DNA of 64,000 nt from Amycolatopsis australiensis (lineage in GTDB: Bacteria > Actinomycetota > Actinomycetes > Mycobacteriales > Pseudonocardiaceae): contig NZ_FPJG01000006.1 in assembly GCF_900119165.1 (NCBI RefSeq), positions 2,294,001 through 2,358,000 on the forward strand. Direction: 5' to 3'. Shown here piece by piece: positions 36,814 through 46,971 of the stretch. Position numbers and translations under genes: made by a program. Below the pieces are notes generated by a model, which did not search any database, had not been told where the DNA came from, and saw nothing but the letters and a program-made list of their open reading frames with translations. The stretch's first letter is position 1; every line of letters starts with the position of its first letter.

Positions 36814-37771
36814 CCCCGATCATCCGCAACGCCGCGTCGACCCGGTGCGAGCCGCGCTCCCGGGCCCGCTCCGCGCCCGCCTTGCGCACCCGGTCCAGCT
36901 CCGCGACGTCGTCCAGCAGGGACAACGCCCGTTCCCGCAACGGCCGCAGCTCCTCGATCACGGCATCGGCGACGGCGTCTTTCACCGCACCGTAGGAAGA
37001 GAACTCCGAAGCCAGCTCCGCCGGCGAGCCGCCCCGGCAGGCGGCCAGGATCTCCAGGAGGTTCGCCATCCCGGGCCGGGTGTCCGGGGCGTGCACCGGC
37101 ACCGAGCCGCCGTCGGTGACCGCGCGGCGGATCTTGCGCCGGATCTGGTCGGGCTCGTCGAGCGCGTACACCACGCCCGCGCCGTCGCGCGACGACTTCG
37201 ACATCTTGCGCGTCGGGTCGGCGAGGTCCTTGACGCGGGCGCCCGCGGGCGGCAGCACCGCGCGCGGGATCGTGAAGACCTCGCCGTAGGTGCCGTTGAA
37301 CCGCTTGGCCAGCGTCCGCGTCAGCTCGACGTGCTGGCGCTGGTCCTCACCGACGGGTACCTCGTCCGCGCCCTGCAGCAGGATGTCCGCGGCCATCAGC
37401 GCCGGGTAGGTCAGCAGCGACAGCCGCACCCCGGCCTGGCCTTTCGATTTCTCCTTGAACTGGATCATCCTGGCCGCTTCGCCGTAGTTGCAGGTGCACT
37501 CCAGGACCCAGGTCAGCGCGCCGAGCTCGCGGGCCAGGTCGGACTGGACGAACACCCGCTCGGGATCGATGCCGGCGGCGATCAGCACCGCCAGCTGCTC
37601 GTGCGCCAGCGACCGGAGTTTCGCCGGGTTGTGCGGGGTCGTCATGCCGTGCAGGTCGGCGACGAAGTACAGGTCGTCGGCGCCGCCCTCGAGCGCCCAG
37701 CGCCGCACGGCCCCGAGGTAGTTGCCGAGGTGGACGTGACCCGACGGCGTGATGCCGGACAGCTTGCTCAT
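36806..37771 (-). CDS. trpS: tryptophanyl-tRNA synthetase
   Basis: Class I aminoacyl-tRNA synthetase charging tRNA-Trp, 321 residues (short form). The HIGH-like motif is SGITPSGHVHLGNYLG and the KMSKS motif lies in DPTRKMSKSS. Family blocks are DDLYFVADLHGMT, VFVQSDL, LLTYPALMAADILL and VGEDQRQHVELTR. The ATG at 37771 is chosen because the family begins with this SGI motif. The gene is preceded by a leader peptide with two Trp codons and a classical terminator/antiterminator, so expression should rise when charged tRNA-Trp falls. In Streptomyces an auxiliary, antibiotic-resistant TrpRS is regulated in this way. Confidence 0.95.
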   Translation of the reverse strand: MSKLSGITPSGHVHLGNYLGAVRRWALEGGADDLYFVADLHGMTTPHNPAKLRSLAHEQLAVLIAAGIDPERVFVQSDLARELGALTWVLECTCNYGEAARMIQFKEKSKGQAGVRLSLLTYPALMAADILLQGADEVPVGEDQRQHVELTRTLAKRFNGTYGEVFTIPRAVLPPAGARVKDLADPTRKMSKSSRDGAGVVYALDEPDQIRRKIRRAVTDGGSVPVHAPDTRPGMANLLEILAACRGGSPAELASEFSSYGAVKDAVADAVIEELRPLRERALSLLDDVAELDRVRKAGAERARERGSHRVDAALRMIGAN

Positions 37772-37813
37772 GTGTCTTCCCTTCCGAGGAGGGCCCACCC
37801 CGGAGAAGGCACG

Positions 37814-37839
37814 AAAAAGGCCGCCCGTCCGGGGCGGCC
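37814..37839 (-). terminator. trpS attenuator terminator
   Basis: Intrinsic terminator on the minus strand: GGCCGCCC (37832-37839) and GGGCGGCC (37819-37826) form a perfect 8-bp stem with a 5-nt loop, followed by five U (37818-37814). It sits between the leader peptide and trpS. Its 5' arm can alternatively pair with GGCGGCC at 37865-37871. Confidence 0.9.
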
Positions 37840-37858
37840 GCTGGTGATCAGCGCAGGA

Positions 37859-37906
37859 CTAAACGGCCGCCGAGGGCGGCCACCAGTTGGCGGTCTGCGC
37901 GTGCAT
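37859..37906 (-). CDS. trpS leader peptide with tandem Trp codons
   Basis: A 15-residue peptide, MHAQTANWWPPSAAV, ending in TAG. The two TGG codons (37885-37880) overlap the 5' arm of the pause hairpin: GGCCGCC at 37881-37875 pairing with GGCGGCC at 37871-37865. A stalled ribosome would free the second arm to pair with the terminator arm at 37832-37839. A TATAGT hexamer (37918-37913) lies 6 nt before the ATG with no ribosome-binding site, so the leader may be translated from a leaderless transcript starting at the A of ATG. The sequence is a textbook ribosome-mediated attenuator. Confidence 0.88.
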   Translation of the reverse strand: MHAQTANWWPPSAAV

Positions 37907-37984
37907 GGCCCGACTATAGCCGGGTCCGTCAACAGTTGGCATCGTCCGGACGCGCGAGCGCGCGAACGGAGTTACCGTCAAGAC

Positions 37985-38284
37985 ATGTATGTCGTCCTGC
38001 TGAACTACACGGCCCCCACCGAGGAAATCGACTACGCGCTCCCGGACCACGTCGAATGGCTGAACAAGCAGTACGAGCACGGCCATTTTCTGGCGTCCGG
38101 GCGGCGCAACCCGCGCACCGGCGGCGTGATCATCACGCGCCCGATGCCCCGCGGGAAGCTCGACGCCATCCTGGCGACCGACCCGTTTTCCGTGAAGCAC
38201 CTGGCGCAGTACGAGGTGATCGAGTTCTCGCCGACGAAGACGGCGCCGGAGCTGCGGCAGATCAACGAGGCCGTCCCGCACTAG
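37985..38284 (+). CDS. YciI family protein
   Basis: A 99-residue ferredoxin-fold protein: MYVVLLNYTAPTEEIDYALP, a central HGHFLASGRRNPRTGGVIIT with a conserved His, and DPFSVKHLAQYEVIEFSPTK. The YciI family has a putative catalytic His-Asp pair but mostly unknown substrates. It is divergent from the trpS leader and convergent with the Cys-rich microprotein, sharing the palindrome CTAG as stop for both. Confidence 0.9.
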   Translation: MYVVLLNYTAPTEEIDYALPDHVEWLNKQYEHGHFLASGRRNPRTGGVIITRPMPRGKLDAILATDPFSVKHLAQYEVIEFSPTKTAPELRQINEAVPH

Positions 38285-38436
38285 GCGGCGAGTTCGAGCT
38301 TCGCCTTCTTCAGCGCCAGCACCGGGCACTTCTTGCAGCGCGGCTTGGACCGGCAGCACTTCTTCTTGACCTTGCCGGCCTTCATCAGCTTGCGCACGAC
38401 CTTCCGCGGGTCCTTCGGCTTCTTGCCCACGCGCAC
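38281..38436 (-). CDS. small basic Cys-rich protein
   Basis: A 51-residue protein: MRVGKKPKDPRKVVRKLMKA, then KVKKKCCRSKPRCKKCPVL and a C-terminal Lys/Ala/Leu helix. The four cysteines (CC-x5-C-x2-C) suggest a metal or iron-sulfur site, and the strong positive charge suggests nucleic-acid or ribosome binding. I have the impression that similar small proteins are conserved in actinobacteria but cannot name a family. The GTG at 38436 is chosen; another in-frame GTG lies two codons later. An iron-box-like sequence lies 38 nt upstream. Confidence 0.72.
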   Translation of the reverse strand: MRVGKKPKDPRKVVRKLMKAGKVKKKCCRSKPRCKKCPVLALKKAKLELAA

Positions 38437-38474
38437 GCTCCTGTCGGATCGGCAACCGTCACCGGTTTCCCACG

Positions 38475-38493
38475 TTAGGCCAGCCTAACCGCA
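38475..38493. promoter_or_regulatory. iron-box-like operator (DtxR/IdeR type)
   Basis: TTAGGCCAGCCTAACCGCA matches 15 of 19 positions of the IdeR/DmdR iron box TWAGGTWAGSCTWACCTWA. It contains the perfect inverted repeat GTTAGGC-CA-GCCTAAC (38474-38489). It lies 38 nt upstream of the Cys-rich protein and about 130 nt upstream of typA. The regulator assignment is inferred from the consensus. Confidence 0.45.
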
Positions 38494-38624
38494 GAGGGGG
38501 CGTGGGGCCGCTCACAAGAGGGCGGCAGGTAGACTAGGTGAGGTCCGCGTGTGACCAGAGCCGGTCACGGGATGCCTGACGGGCTTACGCGGCCACCCAC
38601 CCCTTGAAGTTCAGGAGTTCCCGC

Positions 38625-40550
<1,926 letters not shown>

Positions 40551-40566
40551 GCCCGCGCAGCGCGTG

Positions 40567-40601
40567 AAAACCTCCCGGCGGCCTCCGCCGGGAGGTTTTT
40601 T
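40567..40601 (+). terminator. typA intrinsic terminator
   Basis: A perfect 15-bp stem: AAAACCTCCCGGCGG (40567-40581) and CCGCCGGGAGGTTTT (40585-40599), with a 3-nt loop and six T in all at the 3' end. It is the clearest rho-independent terminator in the window. Confidence 0.95.
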
Positions 40602-40930
40602 CGTGGCCCGGCGGTCACCGTCGGTGGACGATCGGCCGACGCGAAGTCACGAATTCCGCCGTTCTTCTCCTTATATCTTTATAGGGGTTCCGCGGGACTC
40701 GGCGCCTGGTGTTCACCACCCGGTGAATCCCGTCCCGTGTCCGGCGCGTGTTCGTTCCGCCGTTCCGGAACGGTCCGGGAACCCGGACGGCCGTCCCCGC
40801 GTCCTTCTCGATACCGGCCACCTTGGGGCGCCGGGCCCGGCCGATCCGGGTGTGGGAATCTCGGTTCCGGCCGCGGACGCGGCCGTGGGAGCATGGCTGA
40901 CCCGATCGGCGGAACCTGGGAGGAACGGGC
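40602..40930. other. 329-bp upstream region of the lpqW-like gene
   Basis: No gene seen. It holds an AT-rich island (TTATATCTTTATAGG around 40672-40686) that is unusual here and could contain a -10. It also holds an inverted repeat TTCACC-N4-GGTGAA (40712-40727) and a perfect 14-bp palindrome CCGTTCCGGAACGG (40760-40773). These look like promoter and operator elements for the gene at 40931. Confidence 0.45.
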
Positions 40931-42667
40931 GTGCGGGTGAATCGCAAGGCGGTGCCGGTACTGGCACTCGCGGCCGTGCTGGTCACCGCCTGCTCGAACA
41001 CCCCGCCGCCCCCGGTCGTCTCCTCGTCGGTGCCGCCCGCGTCGACCACCGGCAAGACGCCGTCGCAGATCGTCGTCGGAGTCGACGACGTGCTGGGCGG
41101 GTACAACCCGCACAACCTCGCCGACTCCTCGCAGGCCACCTCCGCGTTGTCGCAGCTGCTGCTGCCCTCGGTGTTCCGCCAGAAGGACGACGGCAGCACC
41201 CAGCTGGACAAGAACCTCATGAAGTCCGCCGAGGTGGTCTCGCAGCAGCCGTTCGTGGTCGCCTACGACATCCGGCCGGACGCGTCCTGGTCCGACGGCG
41301 CGCCGATCGCCGCCGAGGACTTCGACTACCTGCGCACCCAGATGCGCGACCAGCCCGGCGTGATCGGGCCCGCCGGCTACCGGCAGATCACCGACCTGCA
41401 GTCCCGCGAAGGCGGCAAGCGCGTCGAGGTCACCTTCGCCAAGCCGTACCCCGGCTGGCAGACGCTGTTCTCCGACCTGCTGCCCGCCCACCTGCTCAAG
41501 GACGCGCCCGACGGCTGGCGGGGCGCGCTCGCGTCGAACTTCCCGGCCGTCGCCGGGCCGTTCTCGATCAAGAGCCTCGACACCGCCCGCGGCGAGGTCA
41601 TCCTCGAGCGCAACGAGCGCTACTGGGAGAAGCCGGCCGCGATCGACCGGATCGTGCTGCGCCGCTCCGACCAGAACACGCTGCTCGCCGCGCTGCGCAG
41701 CGGCAACGACCAGTTCGCGCTGGCCAGGACCACCGGCGACGAGCTCAAGCTGCTCGGCGAGCTCGGCCCCGCCGTGCAGCTGCACACCGTGGCCCGGCCG
41801 CTGGTCGCCGACATCCTGCTGCGCCCGGTCAGCGCCACGCTGCACGATCCCCAGGTGCGTGCCGGCGTCGCGGCGCTGATCGACCGGGCCAAGCTGATCA
41901 CCGAAGGCGTCAACGGCGGCCCGTCGTCGCAGCTGCACGCCGACGCGCAGGTGAAGGCGCCGTCGGTGCCGGGCTACGCGGCGACCATCCCGCCCGGCCC
42001 GCCGACCGCACCCGACGTCGCGAAGGCCGAGGAGTCGCTGAAGGCGGCGGGCTACACCAAGACCGCGGGCACCTGGCGCAAGAACGGCAAGGCCCTCTCG
42101 CTGGTGATCGCCTCGCCGGGCACGCAGGAGCCGTACGCGACGATCGCCAAGGAGCTCAGCGGCCAGCTCGCCGCGCAGGGCATCGAGGTCAACGCGATCA
42201 CGCCGCAGCCGCGTGACCTGTTCGGCGGCCTGCTCGCGATGCCGGTCGTCTCGGGGGTCCAGCAGCCGGCCGGCGACTCGGCGGGCAACGTCGGCGTCGA
42301 CATCGCCGTGGTGCCGCAGGCGGTGGGCGGCGACACGGCGTCGGTGCTCGCGTCGACCTTCGGCTGCCGCCTGGAGCAGACCGCCACCGGAGCCGATCCG
42401 GCGAAACCCGTCGTACCGGGCAATTCGGCGGGGTTCTGCGATCCGGCGCTGCAGCCGTCGATCGACGCCGCGCTGTCCGGTTCGACGCCGATCACCGAGG
42501 CGCTCACCACCCTGGAGCCTGAACTTTGGCGTCAGAACGTGGTGGTCCCGCTGTTCCAGCTGGCTGACACCCTGGCGATCGGATCGGGCATCTCGGGCGT
42601 CACGCCGGGTCCCCCCATGGTGGGCCCGTTCGGGTCGGCCGTGAACTGGACTCGCGGCCCGAAGTAA
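40931..42667 (+). CDS. lpqW: SBP family 5 lipoprotein, LpqW-like
   Basis: Lipid-anchored solute-binding-type protein of 578 residues. The signal peptide ends in a lipobox (LAAVLVTACSNTPPPP). Family 5 blocks are TPSQIVVGVDDVLGGYNPHN, ADSSQATSALSQLLLPSVFR, FVVAYDIRPDASWSDGAPI and AEDFDYLRTQM. The position directly after typA and ahead of mshB matches mycobacterial LpqW, which regulates PIM/LAM lipoglycan synthesis rather than peptide uptake. That role is transferred by synteny. It may instead serve the peptide permeases downstream, where a second binding protein is encoded. Confidence 0.8.
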   Translation: MRVNRKAVPVLALAAVLVTACSNTPPPPVVSSSVPPASTTGKTPSQIVVGVDDVLGGYNPHNLADSSQATSALSQLLLPSVFRQKDDGSTQLDKNLMKSAEVVSQQPFVVAYDIRPDASWSDGAPIAAEDFDYLRTQMRDQPGVIGPAGYRQITDLQSREGGKRVEVTFAKPYPGWQTLFSDLLPAHLLKDAPDGWRGALASNFPAVAGPFSIKSLDTARGEVILERNERYWEKPAAIDRIVLRRSDQNTLLAALRSGNDQFALARTTGDELKLLGELGPAVQLHTVARPLVADILLRPVSATLHDPQVRAGVAALIDRAKLITEGVNGGPSSQLHADAQVKAPSVPGYAATIPPGPPTAPDVAKAEESLKAAGYTKTAGTWRKNGKALSLVIASPGTQEPYATIAKELSGQLAAQGIEVNAITPQPRDLFGGLLAMPVVSGVQQPAGDSAGNVGVDIAVVPQAVGGDTASVLASTFGCRLEQTATGADPAKPVVPGNSAGFCDPALQPSIDAALSGSTPITEALTTLEPELWRQNVVVPLFQLADTLAIGSGISGVTPGPPMVGPFGSAVNWTRGPK

Positions 42668-42952
42668 TCGCTCGGCTACGCATTCAGTACTACCGGGTGA
42701 TCTTGACGCACGCCTTCGGGTGGGACGCCATGAATCCGTGAGGTAACCGTCGTATTTCTGGATGTCGGCTGGAAGTCACCCTTTGGTCACGATCGACCCT
42801 GAACTGGTGACTGTCGGTGCTTTTCCTTTCTAGCGTGCTCCCGCAGTGCGCCAGTTGAGTGTCGCTTGGCGTGTCGTAGGCTCCGGCACCAAACCGGAGC
42901 GGTGTGGGTCCTTGTCACAATTCAGGGACTCAGTGCTAGGAGGGCACACTTC

Positions 42953-44764
42953 ATGAGGAGAACCAAAGCAGTCTCCGCCTTGTCGCTCGTCGCAGGCGCT
43001 TCGCTGCTGCTGAGCGCCTGCAGCGGGGGCGACTCGGGCTCGGGGAGCACCGACCAGAACGGCTCGTCGACCGACGTCAAGGCGATGGCGGTCGGCAAGG
43101 CCGAGCAGGGTGACTCGTTCAAGCTCGCGGACGTCAAGGGCTGGGACGGCACGGTCACGGTCGGGATCGACGACGGGTACTCCGGGTACAACAACAACAC
43201 CCCGGACACCAACAGCTCGTACAACACCTACATCTTGACCACCGTCCTCGAAGACGCGTTCGTCCTCGACGGCAACAACAAGGTGCTGCTCAACAAGGAC
43301 ATCCTCGACTCGGTCGACGTGACGTCCAAGGACCCGCAGGTCGTCACGTACAAGATCAAGCCGAACCTCAAGTGGTCCGACGACGCGCCGTTCGACTGCA
43401 AGGACTTCTACCTGGCGTGGCTGTCGGGAAGCGGCCAGGCGAAGGGCTCGGACGGCAAGAACCCGTTCAACGCGGCCTCGACCACCGGCTACGACAAGAT
43501 CAAGACCGCCACCTGCAAGGACAACCTGACCTTCGAGACGGACTACAGCGAGCCGTACCTCGACTACAAGGGCCTGTTCAGCGGCGTCCAGATCCTGCCG
43601 GCGCACATCCTCGAGAAGCAGACCGGCATCGCGGACATCACCAAGCTCGCGCCGAACGGTGACCCGGCCCAGCTGTCCAAGGCCGGCGACTTCTGGACGA
43701 ACAAGTGGAAGGGCTTCGACAAGTCGATCATGCCGGCCTCCGGCCCGTACATGATCGACGCGTTCGACGCCAACCAGAAGGCCGTCACGCTGGTCAAGAA
43801 CCCGAAGTGGGCGGGCGGCAAGGGCGGCCCGGCGAAGATCGTCGTGAAGGCCATGGAAGACACCAAGGCCATGGCGACCGCGCTGCAGAACGGCGAGATC
43901 GACGTCGCGGCGTCGACCCAGCCGGACGCCACCGCGGCCCAGACGATGAAGAGCCTCGCGCCGCAGGGTGTGGTCTACGGTTCCGCGCCGCAGCTCACCT
44001 ACGAGCACCTTGACCTGCAGTTCAACCGCATGTTCAAGGACGACGCGCTGCGCAAGGCGTTCTTCGAGGCGGTCGACCGCAAGCCGATCGTCGACAAGCT
44101 GCTCAAGGAAGTCCAGGCCGACGCGGCTCCGCTGAACTCGATCGTGTTCTTCCAGGGTGAGCCGGGTTACACCGACCTGTACAGCAGCAAGGCGGGCCTG
44201 GGTGCCGAGGCGGCGGCGAAGACGCTGACCGACGCGGGCTGGACGAAGGGTGCCGACGGCATCTTCGCCAAGAACGGCCAGCGCGCCTCGTTCAAGATCA
44301 CGCACAACCAGAACTCGCGCCGCAGCCAGACCGTCGAGATCATCATCTCGCAGGCCAAGGCGGCCGGCATCGAGGTCAAGGACGAGACCGACGCCAACTT
44401 CCTCAAGGGTGGCCGCGTCTCGACCGGTGACTACGACGTCGCGCTGTTCGGCTGGTCCTCCGCGCCGTTCAAGTCGCAGTCGCGCTCGATCTACGTCTGC
44501 CCGAACAACGGCGGTGACCAGAACTACCAGAACCTCTGCGACCCGAAGATCGACGACGCGTTCAACGCGGCCGTGAAGGCGACCGACGAGACCGTCAAGA
44601 CGCAGAGCTACCAGGCCGCGGACAAGGCGATCGCGGACAAGTACGCGACCATCCCGCTGTGGCAGACCCCGTCCATGTGGGCGTTCAAGGGCATCGACCG
44701 CGTGTACATGCAGTCGTACAACGGTGCGCTCTGGAACGCCGGCGAGTGGGAGCAGAAGAAGTAG
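42953..44764 (+). CDS. oligopeptide/dipeptide ABC transporter substrate-binding lipoprotein
   Basis: Family 5 binding protein of 603 residues, lipid-anchored (LVAGASLLLSACSGGDSGSG). After a Ser/Gly-rich linker come VTVGIDDGYSGYNNNTPDTN, VTYKIKPNLKWSDDAPFDCK and FETDYSEPYLDYKGLFSGVQ. The C-terminal domain has DAGWTKGADGIFAKNGQRAS and IPLWQTPSMWAFKGIDRVYM. The Lys/Asn/Asp-rich composition fits an abundant secreted-type protein. The ATG at 42953 is preceded by a ribosome-binding site, CTAGGAGGG. It is the first gene of the transporter cluster and is followed by a strong hairpin that may keep it more highly expressed than the permeases. Confidence 0.93.
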   Translation: MRRTKAVSALSLVAGASLLLSACSGGDSGSGSTDQNGSSTDVKAMAVGKAEQGDSFKLADVKGWDGTVTVGIDDGYSGYNNNTPDTNSSYNTYILTTVLEDAFVLDGNNKVLLNKDILDSVDVTSKDPQVVTYKIKPNLKWSDDAPFDCKDFYLAWLSGSGQAKGSDGKNPFNAASTTGYDKIKTATCKDNLTFETDYSEPYLDYKGLFSGVQILPAHILEKQTGIADITKLAPNGDPAQLSKAGDFWTNKWKGFDKSIMPASGPYMIDAFDANQKAVTLVKNPKWAGGKGGPAKIVVKAMEDTKAMATALQNGEIDVAASTQPDATAAQTMKSLAPQGVVYGSAPQLTYEHLDLQFNRMFKDDALRKAFFEAVDRKPIVDKLLKEVQADAAPLNSIVFFQGEPGYTDLYSSKAGLGAEAAAKTLTDAGWTKGADGIFAKNGQRASFKITHNQNSRRSQTVEIIISQAKAAGIEVKDETDANFLKGGRVSTGDYDVALFGWSSAPFKSQSRSIYVCPNNGGDQNYQNLCDPKIDDAFNAAVKATDETVKTQSYQAADKAIADKYATIPLWQTPSMWAFKGIDRVYMQSYNGALWNAGEWEQKK

Positions 44765-44809
44765 GGCTCGTCCCGCCTCTTCTTTCCCCTCGCTCCAGAT
44801 GACCTGGGA

Positions 44810-44846
44810 GGTACCGGGGTCCGGCCACAAGCCGGGCCCCGGTACC
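44810..44846 (+). terminator. intercistronic hairpin after the binding-protein gene
   Basis: Arms of 15 bp, GGTACCGGGGTCCGG (44810-44824) and CCGGGCCCCGGTACC (44832-44846), with one G-U wobble and a 7-nt loop. No U-run follows, so partial termination or RNA stabilisation of the upstream message is more likely than full termination. Confidence 0.65.
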
Positions 44847-44950
44847 CACCGGAAGTAGCTGTTGACCGTAGGGTTACCGCCACTACGGTAGACAACCGGG
44901 TAGCGGTCCAGCGCACTTCTGACGACCAGGCCCGGATGAGGAGCAGTTCG

Positions 44951-45967
44951 TTGAACCTGGTGATCTACATCCTTCGCCGTCTGGCGATATCGATTCCCGT
45001 CCTGCTGGTCGGGACCTTTTTGTCGTTCGTGATGGTCGCCGCCACCGGTGACCCGCTGGGCGAGCTCCGCCACAACCCGCAGATGAGCAAGGACGCCATC
45101 GAGGCCCTCTCCCACAAGATGGGGCTGGACCAGGGCATCGTGCCGCGCTACTTCTCGTGGCTCGGGCACTTCCTCACGGGTGACTGGGGCACGTCCATCG
45201 CACAGGGCAACGCACTCGCGCCGGTCGCCCCCAAGGTGATGGCCGCCTTCGCGGTCACCTTCAAGCTGGTCGTCGGTGCCGAGATCCTCGCGTTGATCAT
45301 CGGCATCATCGTCGGCGTGCTCGCCGCGGTGAAGCAGTACTCGATCATCGACTACATCGCCACCACGCTGGCCTTCCTGCTGTTCTCCATGCCGATCTTC
45401 TGCGTGGCGATCGTGCTCAAGAACTACGCGATCGAAATCAACGGCTGGGTCCGCGACCTCGGCCTCTCCGACGTCCTCGGCAACCCGTGGCTGCGCACGA
45501 CCAGCCCGGAGCAGCTGAAGACCGACGGTGTCGGCGACTTCATAGCCAGCACGATCGGCGCGTACCTGCTGCCGGTGCTCTCGATCATGGCGATCAGCTT
45601 CGCCGCGTACAGCCGGTTCCAGCGTGCCTCGATGCTCGAGGTCATGGGCTCGGACTACGTGCGCACCGCGCGCGCCAAGGGCCTGGCGAGCGGCCGGGTC
45701 ATCTTCCGGCACGCGTTCCGCAACGCCCTGATCCCGGTGACCACGTTGTTCTCGGTGAACTTCGGCTCGGTGCTCGCCGGCGCGATCATCACCGAAACCG
45801 TGTTCAACTGGCACGGTATGGGCACATTGCTGGTGGAAGCGGTCTCGAAGAACGACACTCAGGTGATGATGGGCTGGCTCGTGGTGATCGCCACCAGCGT
45901 GATCGTCGCCAACCTGATCGCCGACATGATGTACGGCATCCTGGACCCGAGGATTCGCGTTGGCTGA
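44951..45967 (+). CDS. peptide ABC transporter permease (DppB/OppB type), copy 1
   Basis: A 338-residue permease with about six helices. It starts MNLVIYILRRLAISIPVLLV and has the GDWGTSIAQGNALAPVAPKV loop and the EAA motif YVRTARAKGLASGRVIFRHA. I place the start at the TTG at 44951, not the ATG at 44936. GAGGAG lies 7 nt before the TTG, and the protein then has exactly the same length and N-terminus as its paralogue at 46972. It overlaps the next permease gene by 8 nt. Confidence 0.93.
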   Translation: MNLVIYILRRLAISIPVLLVGTFLSFVMVAATGDPLGELRHNPQMSKDAIEALSHKMGLDQGIVPRYFSWLGHFLTGDWGTSIAQGNALAPVAPKVMAAFAVTFKLVVGAEILALIIGIIVGVLAAVKQYSIIDYIATTLAFLLFSMPIFCVAIVLKNYAIEINGWVRDLGLSDVLGNPWLRTTSPEQLKTDGVGDFIASTIGAYLLPVLSIMAISFAAYSRFQRASMLEVMGSDYVRTARAKGLASGRVIFRHAFRNALIPVTTLFSVNFGSVLAGAIITETVFNWHGMGTLLVEAVSKNDTQVMMGWLVVIATSVIVANLIADMMYGILDPRIRVG

Positions 45968-46889
45968 CTTGAACTCTCTTCTCGCGAGCGAGACCGCGGC
46001 CGCGGACGGCACCCTGCCCGCGGAGAGCCTGCCCGAACCCCGGAGTCAGGGCAAGCTGGTCCTCCGGAAGTTCCTGCACCACAAGCTGGCCATGGTGTCG
46101 ACCGCCGTGCTGGTGCTGATCGTGCTGCTCAGCATCATCATGCCGATCTTCTGGAAGCACAGCTACGAGGACAGCTCGTTCCCGTCGTTCGCCAAGCCGA
46201 GCGGCGAGTTCCCGCTGGGCACCACCCAGGTCGGCAAGGACATGGTGTCGCAGATCCTGCGCGGCACCCAGTTCTCGCTGCTGATCGCCCTCACGGTGTC
46301 GATCCTGTCGACGGTCGTCGGTGTCGTTCTCGGCGCCATGGCGGGCTACCTGCGCCGGTTCACCGACTCGGCGGTCTCGCGGGTGACGGACCTGTTCCTG
46401 ATCATCCCGCAGATCGCCGCGGCGGCCATCCTGGCGAAGGTGTTCGGGAGCGGCTCCTGGTACATCGTCGCGCTGGTGCTGGCGGCGTTCGGCTGGATGC
46501 AGATCGCCCGCATCACCCGCGCCGAAGCGATGTCGCTGTCCCAGCGCGAGTTCGTCGACGCGGCTCGCGCTTCGGGTGCCGGCACGTTCCGGATCATCTT
46601 CAAGCACCTGGTGCCGAACATGGTCGGCAGCATCACGGTCAACGCGACCCTCGCGGTCGCGCAGGCCGTGCTGGCGGAAGCCGCGCTGTCGTTCATCGGC
46701 CTCGGTGTCCAGCTGCCGGACACCTCGCTCGGCCGCGTCATCCTGGAGAACTACGCCCAGCTGCAGACGCGGCCGGCGCTGTTCTTCGGCCCGTTCGTCG
46801 TGCTCGTGCTGATTTCACTGACGATCAACTTCATCGGTGACGGTCTTCGCGACGCCTTCGACCCGCGTCAGCGGAGAATGAAGGCCTGA
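45960..46889 (+). CDS. peptide ABC transporter permease (DppC/OppC type)
   Basis: A 309-residue permease with the OppC pattern. A long N-terminal tail precedes LVLRKFLHHKLAMVSTAVLV, then FPLGTTQVGKDMVSQILRGT, the EAA motif EFVDAARASGAGTFRIIFKH and ALSFIGLGVQLPDTSLGRVI. The start is a TTG at 45960 inside the end of the DppB gene (8-nt overlap), consistent with translational coupling. It should form the channel with a DppB-type subunit. A hairpin follows before the second DppB-type gene. Confidence 0.93.
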   Translation: MADLNSLLASETAAADGTLPAESLPEPRSQGKLVLRKFLHHKLAMVSTAVLVLIVLLSIIMPIFWKHSYEDSSFPSFAKPSGEFPLGTTQVGKDMVSQILRGTQFSLLIALTVSILSTVVGVVLGAMAGYLRRFTDSAVSRVTDLFLIIPQIAAAAILAKVFGSGSWYIVALVLAAFGWMQIARITRAEAMSLSQREFVDAARASGAGTFRIIFKHLVPNMVGSITVNATLAVAQAVLAEAALSFIGLGVQLPDTSLGRVILENYAQLQTRPALFFGPFVVLVLISLTINFIGDGLRDAFDPRQRRMKA

Positions 46890-46896
46890 ACGCGTG

Positions 46897-46931
46897 ACGC
46901 GGGGGTGACCGGGATCCGGTCGCCCCCGCGT
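46897..46931 (+). terminator. hairpin between the DppC-type gene and the second DppB-type gene
   Basis: Arms of 16 bp, ACGCGGGGGTGACCGG (46897-46912) and CCGGTCGCCCCCGCGT (46916-46931), with one G-U wobble and a 3-nt loop; TCGTTTC follows. It is strong enough to separate or down-modulate expression of the downstream permease. Confidence 0.7.
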
Positions 46932-46971
46932 TCGTTTCAGGCGCGGAGATTGCCGGAACTGGGGGTTTCGG

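Noticed and set aside
42774..42812. AGTCACC and GGTGACT inverted pair upstream of the binding-protein gene
   Set aside because: Arms are short and 25 nt apart; not strong enough to call an operator.
42830..46012. 1060-residue minus-strand frame opposite the peptide transporter genes
   Set aside because: Composition is His/Arg/Val/Asp-rich without domains; it is the antisense shadow of well-supported permease and binding-protein genes.
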